Shown piece by piece: positions 48,430 to 61,560 of a DNA stretch of 64,000 nucleotides (positions are counted from its first letter, which is position 1; each line of letters begins with the position of its first letter). The position numbers and the translations under genes were made by a program. Origin of the DNA: Penium margaritaceum. Taxonomy: Eukaryota; Streptophyta; Zygnematophyceae; Desmidiales; Peniaceae. Below the pieces are notes generated by a model. That model worked only from the letters and a program-made list of their open reading frames with translations, was not told where the DNA came from and searched no databases. The stretch covers positions 49,653 through 113,652 of the forward strand of contig SZWC01008622.1 of NCBI GenBank assembly GCA_023375785.1. The letters run 5' to 3'.

Positions 48430-51400
48430 CACATTGGCACTATAGGTCACACTTTGGCACTAGAGCGTCACACTTTGGCACTAGAGTTTCACACTTTCGC
48501 ACTAGAGCGTCACACGTTGGCACTAGAGCTCCACACTTTGGCACCAGAGCATAAAACCTTGGCAGTAGAGCGTCATACTTTGGCACTAGAGCGTCACACT
48601 TTGGAACTAGAGCGTCACACTTTAGCACTAGAGCTTCACACTTTGGCAAGAGATCATCACACTTTGGCACTAGAGCGTCACACTTTGGCACTAGAGCGTC
48701 ACAATTTGGCACTAGAGCGTCACACTTTGGCACTAGAGCGTCACACTTTGGCACTAGCGCGTCACACTTTGGCACTAGAGCGTCACACTTTGGCACTAGC
48801 GCGTCACACTTTGGCACTAGAGCGTCACACTTTGGCACTAGAGCGTCACACTTTGGCACTAGAGCTACATACTTTGGCACTAGAGATTTACACTTTGGCA
48901 CTAGAGCATCACACTTTGGCACTAGAGCGTCACACTTTGGCACAAGAGCGTCACACTTTGGCACTAGAACATCACAGTTTGGCACTAAAGCATCACACAT
49001 TGGCACTAGAGTGTCACACTTTGGGACTAGAACGTCACAATTTGGCACAAGAGCATCACACTTGGGCACTAGAGCGTAAACCTTTGGCAGTAGAGCTTCA
49101 CACTTTGGCACTAGAGCTTCACACTAAAGGACTAGAGCGTCAGCCTTTGGCACTAGAGCATCACACTTTGGCACTAGAGCTTCGCTATTTGGCACTAGAG
49201 CGTCACACATTGGCACTAGAGTGTCACACTTGGGCACTAGAGGGACACACTTTGGCACTAGAGCGTCACACTTTGGCACTAGAGCATCACACGTTGGAAC
49301 AAGAGCATCACTATTTGGCAATAGAGCGTCATACATTGGCACTAGAGCGTCGCACTTTGGCACTCGAGCGTCACATTTTGGCACTAAAACGTCATTTTTT
49401 GGCACTAGAGCTTTACACTTTGGCACTAGAGCCTCACACTTTGGTACTAGAGCGTCACACTTTGGCAATATTGCATCACACTTTGGCACTAGAGCATCAC
49501 ACTTTGGTACTAGAGCGTCCCACTTTGGCACTAGAGCGTCATACTTTGGCACTAGAGTGTCATACTGTGGCACTGGAGATTCACACTTTGGCAGTAGAGC
49601 GTCATACTTTCGCACTAGAGCGTCACACATTGGCTCTACAGTGTTACACTTTGGTACTAGACCATCACATTTTGGTACTAGAGCGTCACACTTTGGCACT
49701 AGAGCTTCACACTTTGGCACTAGAGTGTTGCACTTTGGCACTAGAGCATCACATTTTGGTACTAGAGCGTCACACTTTGGCACTAGAGCTTCACACTTTG
49801 GCACTAGAGCGTCACACTTTGGCACTAGAGCGTCACACTTTGGCACTAGAGCGTCATACTTTGGAGCTAGAGCATCACCCTTTGGCACTAGAGCATTACA
49901 CTTTGGCACTAGAGAGTCACAATTTGGTACTCGAATGTGACACTTTGGCACTAGAGCTTCACACATTGGCACTAGAGTGTCACACTTTGCCACTATAGCG
50001 TCACACTTTGGCACTATGGATCCACACTTTGGCACTAGAGTGTCACACTTTAGCACTAGAGCGTCACACTTGAGTATTTGAGCATCACACTTTGGCACTG
50101 GAGCTCCAAACGTTGGCACTAGGGTGTCACACTTTGGCACTAAAGCGTCACACTTTGGCACTAAAGCGTCACACTTTGGTACTGGAGCTTCATACGTTGG
50201 CACTAGAGTATCACACTTTGGCACTAGAGGTCACATTTTGGCACTAGAGCTTCACACTTTGGCACTAGAGTTTCACAATTTCGCACAAGAGCGTCACACT
50301 TTGGCAGTAGGGCTCCACACTTTGGCACTAGAGCATCAAAATTTGGCAGAAGAGCATCATACTTTGGCACTAGAGCGTCACACTTTCGAACTAGAGCGTC
50401 ACAATTTAGCAACAGAGCTTCACACTTTGGCAATAGATCATCACACTTTGGCCCTAGAGCGTCACACTTTGGCACTGAAGCGTCACACATTGGCACTAGA
50501 GCGACACACTTTGGCACTAGAGCTTCACACATTGGCACTAGAGCTCCACACTTGGGCACTAGAGCGTCACACTTTGGCACTAGCGCGTCACACTTTGGCA
50601 CTAGAGCGTCACACCTTGGCACTAGAGCTTCACACTTTGGCACTAGAGCGTCACACTTTGGCACTAGAGCTCCATACTTTGGCACTAGAGTTTTACACTT
50701 TGGCACTAGATAATCACACTTTGGCACTTGAGTGTCACACTTTGGCACAAGAGCGTCACACTTTGGCACTAGAACATCACAGTTTGGCACTAGAGCGTCA
50801 CACATTGGCACTAGAGCGTCACACTTTGGCACTAGAACGTCACAATTTGGCACTAGAGCATCACACTTTGGCACTAGAGCGTAACACTTTGGCACTAGAA
50901 CTTCGCACTTTGGCACTAGAGCTTCACACTATGGCACTATAGCGTCAGCCTTTGGCACTAGAGCGTCACACTTTGGCACTAGAGTTTCACACTTTGGCAC
51001 TAGAGTGTCAAACATTGGCACTAGAGCATCCAACTTTGGCACTAGAGCTGCACACTTTGGCTCTAGAGCTTCACACTTTGGCACTATAGTTTTACACTTT
51101 GGTAGTAGAGCATCACACTTTGGCACTAGAACGCCACTCTTGAGCACTAGAGCGTCACACTTTGGCACTGGAGCTCCAAACGTTGGCACTAGAGCGTCAC
51201 AGTTTGGCACTATAGCGTCACACTTTGGCACTAAAGCGTCACACTTTGGTACTAGAGCTTCATACTTTGGCACTAGAGCGTCACACTTTGGCACTAGAGG
51301 TTACACTTTGGCACTAGAGCATCACACTTTGGCAGTAGAGTTTCATACTTTCGCATGAGAGCGTCACACTTTGGCAGTAGAGCTCCCCACTTTGGCACTA

Positions 51401-51893
51401 GAGCATCAAACTTTGGCAGTAGAGCGTCATACTTTGGCCCTATAGCGTCACACTTTGGCACTAGAGCATCACACTTTAGCACTGGAGCGTCACACTTTGG
51501 AACTAGAGCTTCACACTTTGGCACTCGAGCTCCACACTTTGGCACTAGAGCGTCACACTTTGGCACTAGCGCGTCACACTTTGGCACTAGAGTGTCACAC
51601 TTTGGCACTAGAGCTTCACACTTTGGCATTAGAGCATCACACTTTGCCACTAGAGCTCCATACTTTGGCACTAGAGCTTTACACGTTGGCCCAAGAGAAT
51701 CACACTTTGGCACTTGAGCATCACAGTTTGGCACAAGAGCGTCACACTCTGGCACTAGAACATCACAGTTTGGCACTAAAGCGTCACATATTGGCACTAG
51801 AGCGTCACACTTTGGCACTAGAACGTCACACTTTGGCAGAAGAGCATCACACTTTGGCACTAGAGCGTAACACTTTGGCACTAGAACCTGCAC
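48430..51893 (+). repeat. Three long paralogous satellite segments (about 1.1-1.8 kb)
   Basis: A short monomer (TATAGGTCAC at 48443, GAGGTCAC near 50228, GAGGTTAC near 51298) opens three segments with the same order of marker monomers: TTTCAC/TTTCAT-CTTTCGCA, GCTCC-CACTTTGG, CATCACAGTTTGG and AACTTCGCAC or similar. The intervals are about 1,780 and 1,070 bp. Copies are more diverged than the 63- or 461-bp arrays, so this duplication is older. Confidence 0.65.
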
Positions 51894-51960
51894 TTTGGCA
51901 CTATAGCTTCACACAATGGCACTATAGCGTCAGCCTTTAACACTAGAGCATCACACTTTG

Positions 51961-52632
51961 GTACTAGAGCGTCACACGTTGGCACTAGAGCATCACACTT
52001 TGGTACTAGAGCGTCACACGTTGGCACTAGAGCATCACACTTTGGTACTAGAGCGTCACACGTTGGCACTAGAGCATCACACTTTGGTACTAGAGCGTCA
52101 CACGTTGGCACTAGAGCATCACACTTTGGTACTAGAGCGTCACACGTTGGCACTAGAGCATCACACTTTGGTACTAGAGCGTCACACGTTGGCACTAGAG
52201 CATCACACTTTGGTACTAGAGCGTCACACGTTGGCACTAGAGCATCACACTTTGGTACTAGAGCGTCACACGTTGGCACTAGAGCATCACACTTTGGTAC
52301 TAGAGCGTCACACGTTGGCACTAGAGCATCACACTTTGGTACTAGAGCGTCACACGTTGGCACTAGAGCATCACACTTTGGTACTAGAGCGTCACACGTT
52401 GGCACTAGAGCATCACACTTTGGTACTAGAGCGTCACACGTTGGCACTAGAGCATCACACTTTGGTACTAGAGCGTCACACGTTGGCACTAGAGCATCAC
52501 ACTTTGGTACTAGAGCGTCACACGTTGGCACTAGAGCATCACACTTTGGTACTAGAGCGTCACACGTTGGCACTAGAGCATCACACTTTGGTACTAGAGC
52601 GTCACACGTTGGCACTAGAGCATCACACTTTG
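51961..52632 (+). repeat. 42-bp higher-order repeat, 16 copies
   Basis: A dimer of GTACTAGAGCGTCACACGTT and GGCACTAGAGCATCACACTTT-type monomers. The GTACTAGAGC landmark recurs every 42 bp from 51961 to 52591 without visible change. Confidence 0.96.
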
Positions 52633-53282
52633 GCACTAGAGCATCACATTTTTGCACTGAAGCATCAAAATCTGGTACTAGAGCGTCACACTTTGGCACT
52701 ACAGCGTCACACTTTGGCACTACAATGTCATGCTTTGGCACTAAAGCGTCACACGTAGGCACTAGAGCTTCACACTTTGCAATTAAAGCGTCACACCTTG
52801 GCTTTAGAGCGTCATACTTTGGTACTAGAGTGTCACGCTTTGCACTAGAGCATCACACTTCGGCACTAGAGCGTCACACTTTGACACTATAGCGTCACAC
52901 TTTGGCACTACAGCTTCACAGTTTGGCACTAGAGCGTCACATTTGGCTCTAGAGTGTCACACTTTGGCACTAGAATGTCATACTTTGGCACTAGAGCTTC
53001 ACACTTTGGCACTAGAGCTCCACACTTCGACACTAGAGGGTCCGACATTGGCACTAGAGTGTCACACTTTGGCACTAGAGTGTCACACATTTGCACTAGA
53101 GCGTCACACATTGGCACTAGAGCGTCACAGTTTTGTACTAGAGCTTCACACTTTGGTACTAGAGCTTCACACTTTGGCACTAGAGCGTCACATTTTGGCA
53201 GTATAGCGTCACTCGTTGGCTCTAGAACTTCACACTTTGGCACTAGAGCGTAACACTTTGGCACTAAAGCGTCACACTTAGC

Positions 53283-56200
53283 ACTAGAGTGTCACACTTT
53301 GGCACTAGGGCGTCACACTTTGGCACTAGAGCCGCACACTTTGGCACTAGAGCGTCAGACGTTGGCACTAGAGCTTCACACTTTAGCACTAGAGCGTCAC
53401 ACTTTGGCAGTATAGCGTCACTCGTTGGCTCTAGAACTTCACACTTTGGCACTAGAGCGTCCCACTTTGGCACTATAGCTGCATACTTTGGCACTAAAGC
53501 TTCATACTTTGGCACTATAACGTTACACTTTGGCACTAGAGCATCACATTGTGGCACTAGAGCGTCCCATTTTGGCACTAGAGCTTCACACTTGGCACTA
53601 GAGCATCAGACTTAGGCACTGTGTCGTCACAGTTTGGCACTAGAGCGTCACACGTAGGCATTAGAGCATCACACTTTGGCACTAGCGCTTCAAACTTTGT
53701 TACTAGAGCGCCACACGTCGGCACTAGAGCGTCAGAATTTGGCACTAGAGTGTCACACTTTGGCACTAGGGCGTCACACTTTGGCACTAGAGCCGCACAC
53801 TTTGGCACTAGAGCGTCAGACGTTGGCACTAGAGCTTCACACTTTAGCACTAGAGCGTCACACTTTGGCAGTATAGCGTCACTCGTTGGCTCTAGAACTT
53901 CACACTTTGGCACTAGAGCGTCCCACTTTGGCACTATAGCTGCATACTTTGGCACTAAAGCTTCATACTTTGGCACTATAACGTTACACTTTGGCACTAG
54001 AGCATCACATTGTGGCACTAGAGCGTCCCATTTTGGCACTAGAGCTTCACACTTGGCACTAGAGCATCAGACTTAGGCACTGTGTCGTCACAGTTTGGCA
54101 CTAGAGCGTCACACGTAGGCATTAGAGCATCACACTTTGGCACTAGCGCTTCAAACTTTGTTACTAGAGCGCCACACGTCGGCACTAGAGCGTCAGAATT
54201 TGGCACTAGAGTGTCACACTTTGGCACTAGGGCGTCACACTTTGGCACTAGAGCCGCACACTTTGGCACTAGAGCGTCAGACGTTGGCACTAGAGCTTCA
54301 CACTTTAGCACTAGAGCGTCACACTTTGGCAGTATAGCGTCACTCGTTGGCTCTAGAACTTCACACTTTGGCACTAGAGCGTCCCACTTTGGCACTATAG
54401 CTGCATACTTTGGCACTAAAGCTTCATACTTTGGCACTATAACGTTACACTTTGGCACTAGAGCATCACATTGTGGCACTAGAGCGTCCCATTTTGGCAC
54501 TAGAGCTTCACACTTGGCACTAGAGCATCAGACTTAGGCACTGTGTCGTCACAGTTTGGCACTAGAGCGTCACACGTAGGCATTAGAGCATCACACTTTG
54601 GCACTAGCGCTTCAAACTTTGTTACTAGAGCGCCACACGTCGGCACTAGAGCGTCAGAATTTGGCACTAGAGTGTCACACTTTGGCACTAGGGCGTCACA
54701 CTTTGGCACTAGAGCCGCACACTTTGGCACTAGAGCGTCAGACGTTGGCACTAGAGCTTCACACTTTAGCACTAGAGCGTCACACTTTGGCAGTATAGCG
54801 TCACTCGTTGGCTCTAGAACTTCACACTTTGGCACTAGAGCGTCCCACTTTGGCACTATAGCTGCATACTTTGGCACTAAAGCTTCATACTTTGGCACTA
54901 TAACGTTACACTTTGGCACTAGAGCATCACATTGTGGCACTAGAGCGTCCCATTTTGGCACTAGAGCTTCACACTTGGCACTAGAGCATCAGACTTAGGC
55001 ACTGTGTCGTCACAGTTTGGCACTAGAGCGTCACACGTAGGCATTAGAGCATCACACTTTGGCACTAGCGCTTCAAACTTTGTTACTAGAGCGCCACACG
55101 TCGGCACTAGAGCGTCAGAATTTGGCACTAGAGTGTCACACTTTGGCACTAGGGCGTCACACTTTGGCACTAGAGCCGCACACTTTGGCACTAGAGCGTC
55201 AGACGTTGGCACTAGAGCTTCACACTTTAGCACTAGAGCGTCACACTTTGGCAGTATAGCGTCACTCGTTGGCTCTAGAACTTCACACTTTGGCACTAGA
55301 GCGTCCCACTTTGGCACTATAGCTGCATACTTTGGCACTAAAGCTTCATACTTTGGCACTATAACGTTACACTTTGGCACTAGAGCATCACATTGTGGCA
55401 CTAGAGCGTCCCATTTTGGCACTAGAGCTTCACACTTGGCACTAGAGCATCAGACTTAGGCACTGTGTCGTCACAGTTTGGCACTAGAGCGTCACACGTA
55501 GGCATTAGAGCATCACACTTTGGCACTAGCGCTTCAAACTTTGTTACTAGAGCGCCACACGTCGGCACTAGAGCGTCAGAATTTGGCACTAGAGTGTCAC
55601 ACTTTGGCACTAGGGCGTCACACTTTGGCACTAGAGCCGCACACTTTGGCACTAGAGCGTCAGACGTTGGCACTAGAGCTTCACACTTTAGCACTAGAGC
55701 GTCACACTTTGGCAGTATAGCGTCACTCGTTGGCTCTAGAACTTCACACTTTGGCACTAGAGCGTCCCACTTTGGCACTATAGCTGCATACTTTGGCACT
55801 AAAGCTTCATACTTTGGCACTATAACGTTACACTTTGGCACTAGAGCATCACATTGTGGCACTAGAGCGTCCCATTTTGGCACTAGAGCTTCACACTTGG
55901 CACTAGAGCATCAGACTTAGGCACTGTGTCGTCACAGTTTGGCACTAGAGCGTCACACGTAGGCATTAGAGCATCACACTTTGGCACTAGCGCTTCAAAC
56001 TTTGTTACTAGAGCGCCACACGTCGGCACTAGAGCGTCAGAATTTGGCACTAGAGTGTCACACTTTGGCACTAGGGCGTCACACTTTGGCACTAGAGCCG
56101 CACACTTTGGCACTAGAGCGTCAGACGTTGGCACTAGAGCTTCACACTTTAGCACTAGAGCGTCACACTTTGGCAGTATAGCGTCACTCGTTGGCTCTAG

Positions 56201-56912
56201 AACTTCACACTTTGGCACTAGAGCGTCCCACTTTGGCACTATAGCTGCATACTTTGGCACTAAAGCTTCATACTTTGGCACTATAACGTTACACTTTGGC
56301 ACTAGAGCATCACATTGTGGCACTAGAGCGTCCCATTTTGGCACTAGAGCTTCACACTTGGCACTAGAGCATCAGACTTAGGCACTGTGTCGTCACAGTT
56401 TGGCACTAGAGCGTCACACGTAGGCATTAGAGCATCACACTTTGGCACTAGCGCTTCAAACTTTGTTACTAGAGCGCCACACGTCGGCACTAGAGCGTCA
56501 GAATTTGGCACTAGAGTGTCACACTTTGGCACTAGGGCGTCACACTTTGGCACTAGAGCCGCACACTTTGGCACTAGAGCGTCAGACGTTGGCACTAGAG
56601 CTTCACACTTTAGCACTAGAGCGTCACACTTTGGCAGTATAGCGTCACTCGTTGGCTCTAGAACTTCACACTTTGGCACTAGAGCGTCCCACTTTGGCAC
56701 TATAGCTGCATACTTTGGCACTAAAGCTTCATACTTTGGCACTATAACGTTACACTTTGGCACTAGAGCATCACATTGTGGCACTAGAGCGTCCCATTTT
56801 GGCACTAGAGCTTCACACTTGGCACTAGAGCATCAGACTTAGGCACTGTGTCGTCACAGTTTGGCACTAGAGCGTCACACGTAGGCATTAGAGCATCACA
56901 CTTTGGCACTAG
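53283..56912 (+). repeat. 461-bp higher-order repeat, about 7.9 copies
   Basis: Twenty-two monomers, one of them shortened to 20 bp (CACACTTGGCAC), give a 461-bp unit. Copies appear identical throughout, so the same 151- and 153-codon frames recur seven times in a shifted phase. The first copy begins at 53283; the last breaks off at 56912, where GGCACTAGCGC is replaced by GGCACTAGAGT. A related half-unit with the rare TATAGCGTCACTCGTTGGC monomer lies 210 bp before the array. Confidence 0.96.
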
Positions 56913-57735
56913 AGTTTCACACTTTGGCACTAGAGCGTCACACATTGGCACTAGAGCGTCACACTTTGGCACTAGAGCGTCAGACGTTGGCACTAGAGCT
57001 TTACACTTTGGCACTAGCGCGTCACACTTTGGTACTAGAGCATCACACTTTGGCACTAGAGCTTCACACGTTGGCACTGGAGTGTCACTCTTTGGCACTA
57101 GAGCTTCAGAACTTCGCGCTAGAGCGTCACACTTTGGCACTAGAGCCACACACTTTGGCACTAGAGCGTCACACTTTGGCACTAGAGCGTCACACTCGGG
57201 CACTAGAGCGTCACAGGTTGGCACTAGAGCTTCACACTTTGGCACTATAGCGTCAAACGTTGGCACTATAGCGTCACATTTTGTCACTAGAGCTTCACAC
57301 TTTGGCACTGGAGTATCACACTTTCGCACTAGAGCGTCACACTTTGGTACTAGAGCGTCACTCTTTGACACTCGAGTTCCACACTTTGGCACTAAAGCGT
57401 CGAACTTTGGCACTAGCGCATCACACTTTGGCACTATAGCTTTACACTTTGGCACTAGAGCGTCACACTTTGGCAATAGAATGACACAATTTGGACTAGA
57501 GTGTCACGCGTTGGCACTGAAGCTTCACACTTTGTAACTAGAGCAACACAATTTGGCACTAGATCGTCACACCTTGGCACTAGAGCATCACACTTTGGCA
57601 CTAGAGCCTCACATTTTGGAACTAGAGCGACACACTTTGGCACTATAGCGTCATACTTTGGCACTCGAGCGTCACACTTTGGTACTAGAGCGTCGAACTT
57701 TGGCTCTAGAGCATCACACTTTGGTACTAGAGCTT

Positions 57736-60700
57736 CACAATTGGCACTAAGGTATCAGACTTTGGCACTATAGCGTCACAGTTTGGCACTAGAGCGTCAC
57801 AAATTTGCACTAGAGCATCACACTTTGGCACTAGGGCGTGACACATTCGCACTAGAGCATCACACATTCGCACTACAGCGTCACACTTTGGCACTATACC
57901 TTCACACTCTGGCACTAGAGCATCAAACGTTGGCACTAGAGCATTACACTTTGGCACTAGAGCTTCACACTTTGGCAGTAGAGCGGTACACTTTGGCACT
58001 AGAACACCACACTTTAGCACTAGAGCGTCACACTTTGGCACTAGAGCATCACACTTTCGCACGAGAGCGTCACACTTTGGCACAAGAGCGTCCCACTTTG
58101 GCACTAGAGGGTCACACATTGGCACTAGAGCGTCACACGTTGGCACTAGAGCGTCAGACATTGGCACTAGAGCTTTATACTTTGGCACTACAGCGTCACA
58201 CTTTGGCACTAGAGCATCACACTTTGGCACTAGAGCTTCACACGTTGGCACTGGAGCGTCACATGTCGGCACTAGAGCTTCAGAACTTGGCACTAGAGTG
58301 TCACACTTTGGCACTAAAGCGTCATACGTTGGCACTAGAGCGTCACACTTTGGCACTAGAGCTTCACACCTTGGCACTAGAGTATCACACTTTGGCACTA
58401 GAGTGTCACGCCTTGGTACTAGAGCGTCAAACTTTGGCACTCGAGTTCCACACTTTGGCACTATAGCGTCACACTTTGGAACTAGAGCATCACACTTTGG
58501 CACTAGAGCTTTACACTTTGGCTACAGAGCGTCACACTTTGGCAATAGAGCGTCACAATTTGGTGCTAGAGTGTCACACGTTGGCACTAGAGCTTCACAC
58601 TTTGTCACTAGAGCAACACACTTTGAAACTAGAGCGTCACACTTTGGCACTAAAGCAACATACTTTGGCAATGGAGCATCACACTTTGGCACTGGAGCAT
58701 CACACTTTGGCACTAGAGCGTCACAGTTTTGCACTAGAGCGTCACACTCTGGCACTAGAGTGTCACACTTTGGCACTAGAGCTTCACACTTTGGCACTAG
58801 AGCGTCACACTTTGGCACTAGAGCATCACACTTTTGCACTATAACGTCACACTTTGGCACTAGAGCGTCACACTTTGGCACTAGAGCTTCACACTTCGGC
58901 ACTAGAGCATCGAAATGTGGCACTAGAGCATCACAACTTGGCACTAGAGCTTCACACTTGGCACTAGAGTATCAGACTTTGGCACTATAGCGTCACAGTT
59001 TGGCACTAGAGCATCACACTTTGGCACTAGAGCGTCACACTTTGGCACTAGAGCGTGACACGTTGGCACTAGAGCATCACACTTTGGCACTAGAGCGTCA
59101 CACTTTGGCACTATACCTTCACACTCTGGCAATAGAGCGTCAAACGTAGGCACTAGAGCATCACACTTTGGCACTAGAGCTTCAAACTTTGGCACTAGAG
59201 CGTCACACTTTGGCAATAGAGCTCCACACTGTAGCACTAGAGCGTCACACTTTGGCACTAGAGCATCACAATTTGGAACTAGAGCGTCACACTTTGGCAA
59301 TAGAGCATCACAATTTGGCACTGCAGCGTCACACTTTGGCACTAAAGCGTCACACTTTGGCACTAGAGCATCACACTTTGGCACTAGAGCGTCACACTTT
59401 GGCACAAGAGCATCCCACTTTGGCACTAGAGGGTCACACATTGGCACTAGAGCATCACACTTTGGCACTAGAGCGTCAGACTTTGGCAATAGAGCTTTAC
59501 ACTTTGGCACTACAACGTCACACTTTGGTACTAGAGCATCACACTTTGGCACTAGAGCTTTTCACGTTGGCACTGGAGCGTCACTCTTTGGCACTAGAGC
59601 TTCAGCACTTGGCGCCACAACACCACACTTTGGCACTAGAGCATCACACTTTGGCACTAGAGCGTCACACTTTGGCACTAGAGCGTCACACGTTGGCACT
59701 AGAGCTTCACACTTTGGCACTATAGCGTCAAACGTTGGCACTATAGCGTCACACTTTGGCACTAGAGCGTCACACTTTGGCACTAGAGCTTCACACTTTG
59801 GCATTGGGGTATCACACATTCGCACTAGAGCGTCACACTTTGGTACTAGAGCGTCACACTTTGGCGCTCGAGTTCCACACTTTGGCACTACAGCGTCACA
59901 CTTTGGCACTAGAGCATCACACTTTGGCACTAGAGCTTTACACTTTGGCACTTGAGCGTCACACTTTGGCAATAGAGCGTCACAAATTGGTACTAGTTAG
60001 TCACCCGTTGGCACTAGAGCTTCACACTTTGTCAGTAGAGCAACACACTTTGGCACTAGAGCATCACACTTTGGCACTAGAGCAACATACTTTAGCAATG
60101 GAGCATCACATGTTGGCACTAGAGCATCACACTTTGGCACTAGAGCGTCATATTTTGAAACTAGAACGACACACTTTGGCACTATAGCATCATACTTTGG
60201 CACTAGAGCGTCACACTTTGGCACTAGAGCCTCACGCTTTGGCACTAGAGCATCCCACTTTGGCACTAGAGCTTCACACTTTCGTACTAGAGCGTCAAAC
60301 TTTGGCACTAGAGCGTCACACTTTCGCATTAGAGTTTCAAACTTGGCACTAGAGTACCAGACTTTGGCACTATAGCGTCACAGTTTGGCACCAGAGCGTC
60401 ATAATTTCTCATTAGAGCTTCAAACTTGGCACTAGAGTACCAGACTTTGGCACTATACCTTCACACTCTGGCACTAGAGCGTCAAACATTGGCACTAGAG
60501 CATTACACTTGGGCACTAGAGCTTCACACACTGGAACTAGAGCGTCACACTTTGGCACTGGAGCGTCACAATTTGGTACTGGAGCGTCACACTTTGGCAC
60601 TAGAGCGTCCCACGTTGGCACTAGCGCGTCGCACTTTGGCACTAGAGCATCACACTTTGGCACTAGAGCATCACACCTTGGCACAAGAGCGTCCCACTTT

Positions 60701-61560
60701 GGCACTAGAGGGTCACACATTGGCCCTAGAGCGTCACACTTTGGCACTAGAGCGTCAGACTTTGGCACTAGAGCTTTACACTTTGGCACTACAGCGTCAC
60801 ACTTTGGCACCAGAGCATCACACTTTGGCACTGGAGCTTCACACGTTGGCACTGGAGCGTCACATTTCGGCACTAGAGCTTCAGAACTTGGTACTAGAGC
60901 GTCACACTTTGGCACTAGAGCGTCAAACTTTGGCACTAGAGCGTCACACTTTGGCACTAGAGCTTCGCACTTTGGCACCGGAGTATCACAGTTTGGCACT
61001 AGAGCGTCACACTTTGGTACTAGAGCGTCACACTTTGGCACTCGAGTTCCCCACTTTGGCACTACAGCGTTACACTTTGGCCCTATAGCATCACACTTTG
61101 GCACTAGAGCTTTACACTTTGGCTCTAGAGCGTCCTACTTTGGCAATAGAGCATCACAATTTGGTACTACAGTGTCACACGTTGGCACTAGAGCTTCACA
61201 CTTTGTCACTAGAGCAACACACTTTGGCACTAGAGCGTCACACTTTGGCACTAGAGCAACATACTTTGGCAATGGAGCATCACACTTTGGCACTATACCA
61301 TCACACATTGGCACTAGAGCGTCACAGTTTGGCACTAGAGCGTCACACTCTGGCACTAGAGAGTCACACTTTGGCACTAGAGCTTCACACTTTGGCACTA
61401 GAGCGTCACACTTTGGCACTAGAGTATCACACTTTTTCACTATAGTGTCACACTTTGGCACTATAGCGTCACACTTTGGCACTAGAGCTTCACACTTTGG
61501 CACTAGAGCGTCACACTTTAGCACTAGAGCGTCACACTTTGGCACTAGAGCTTCTCACTT
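57736..61560 (+). repeat. Diverged kilobase-scale satellite duplications related to the 461-bp unit
   Basis: The 20-bp monomer followed by a CAGACTTTGGCACTATAGCGTC group recurs near 57736, 58954, 60340 and 60420. Similar marker orders between them (ACAACACACTTTG, AACATACTTTGGCAATGGAG, CTTCAGAACTTGG) indicate copies about 1.2-1.4 kb long. Likely older relatives of the block that produced the 461-bp array. Confidence 0.6.
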
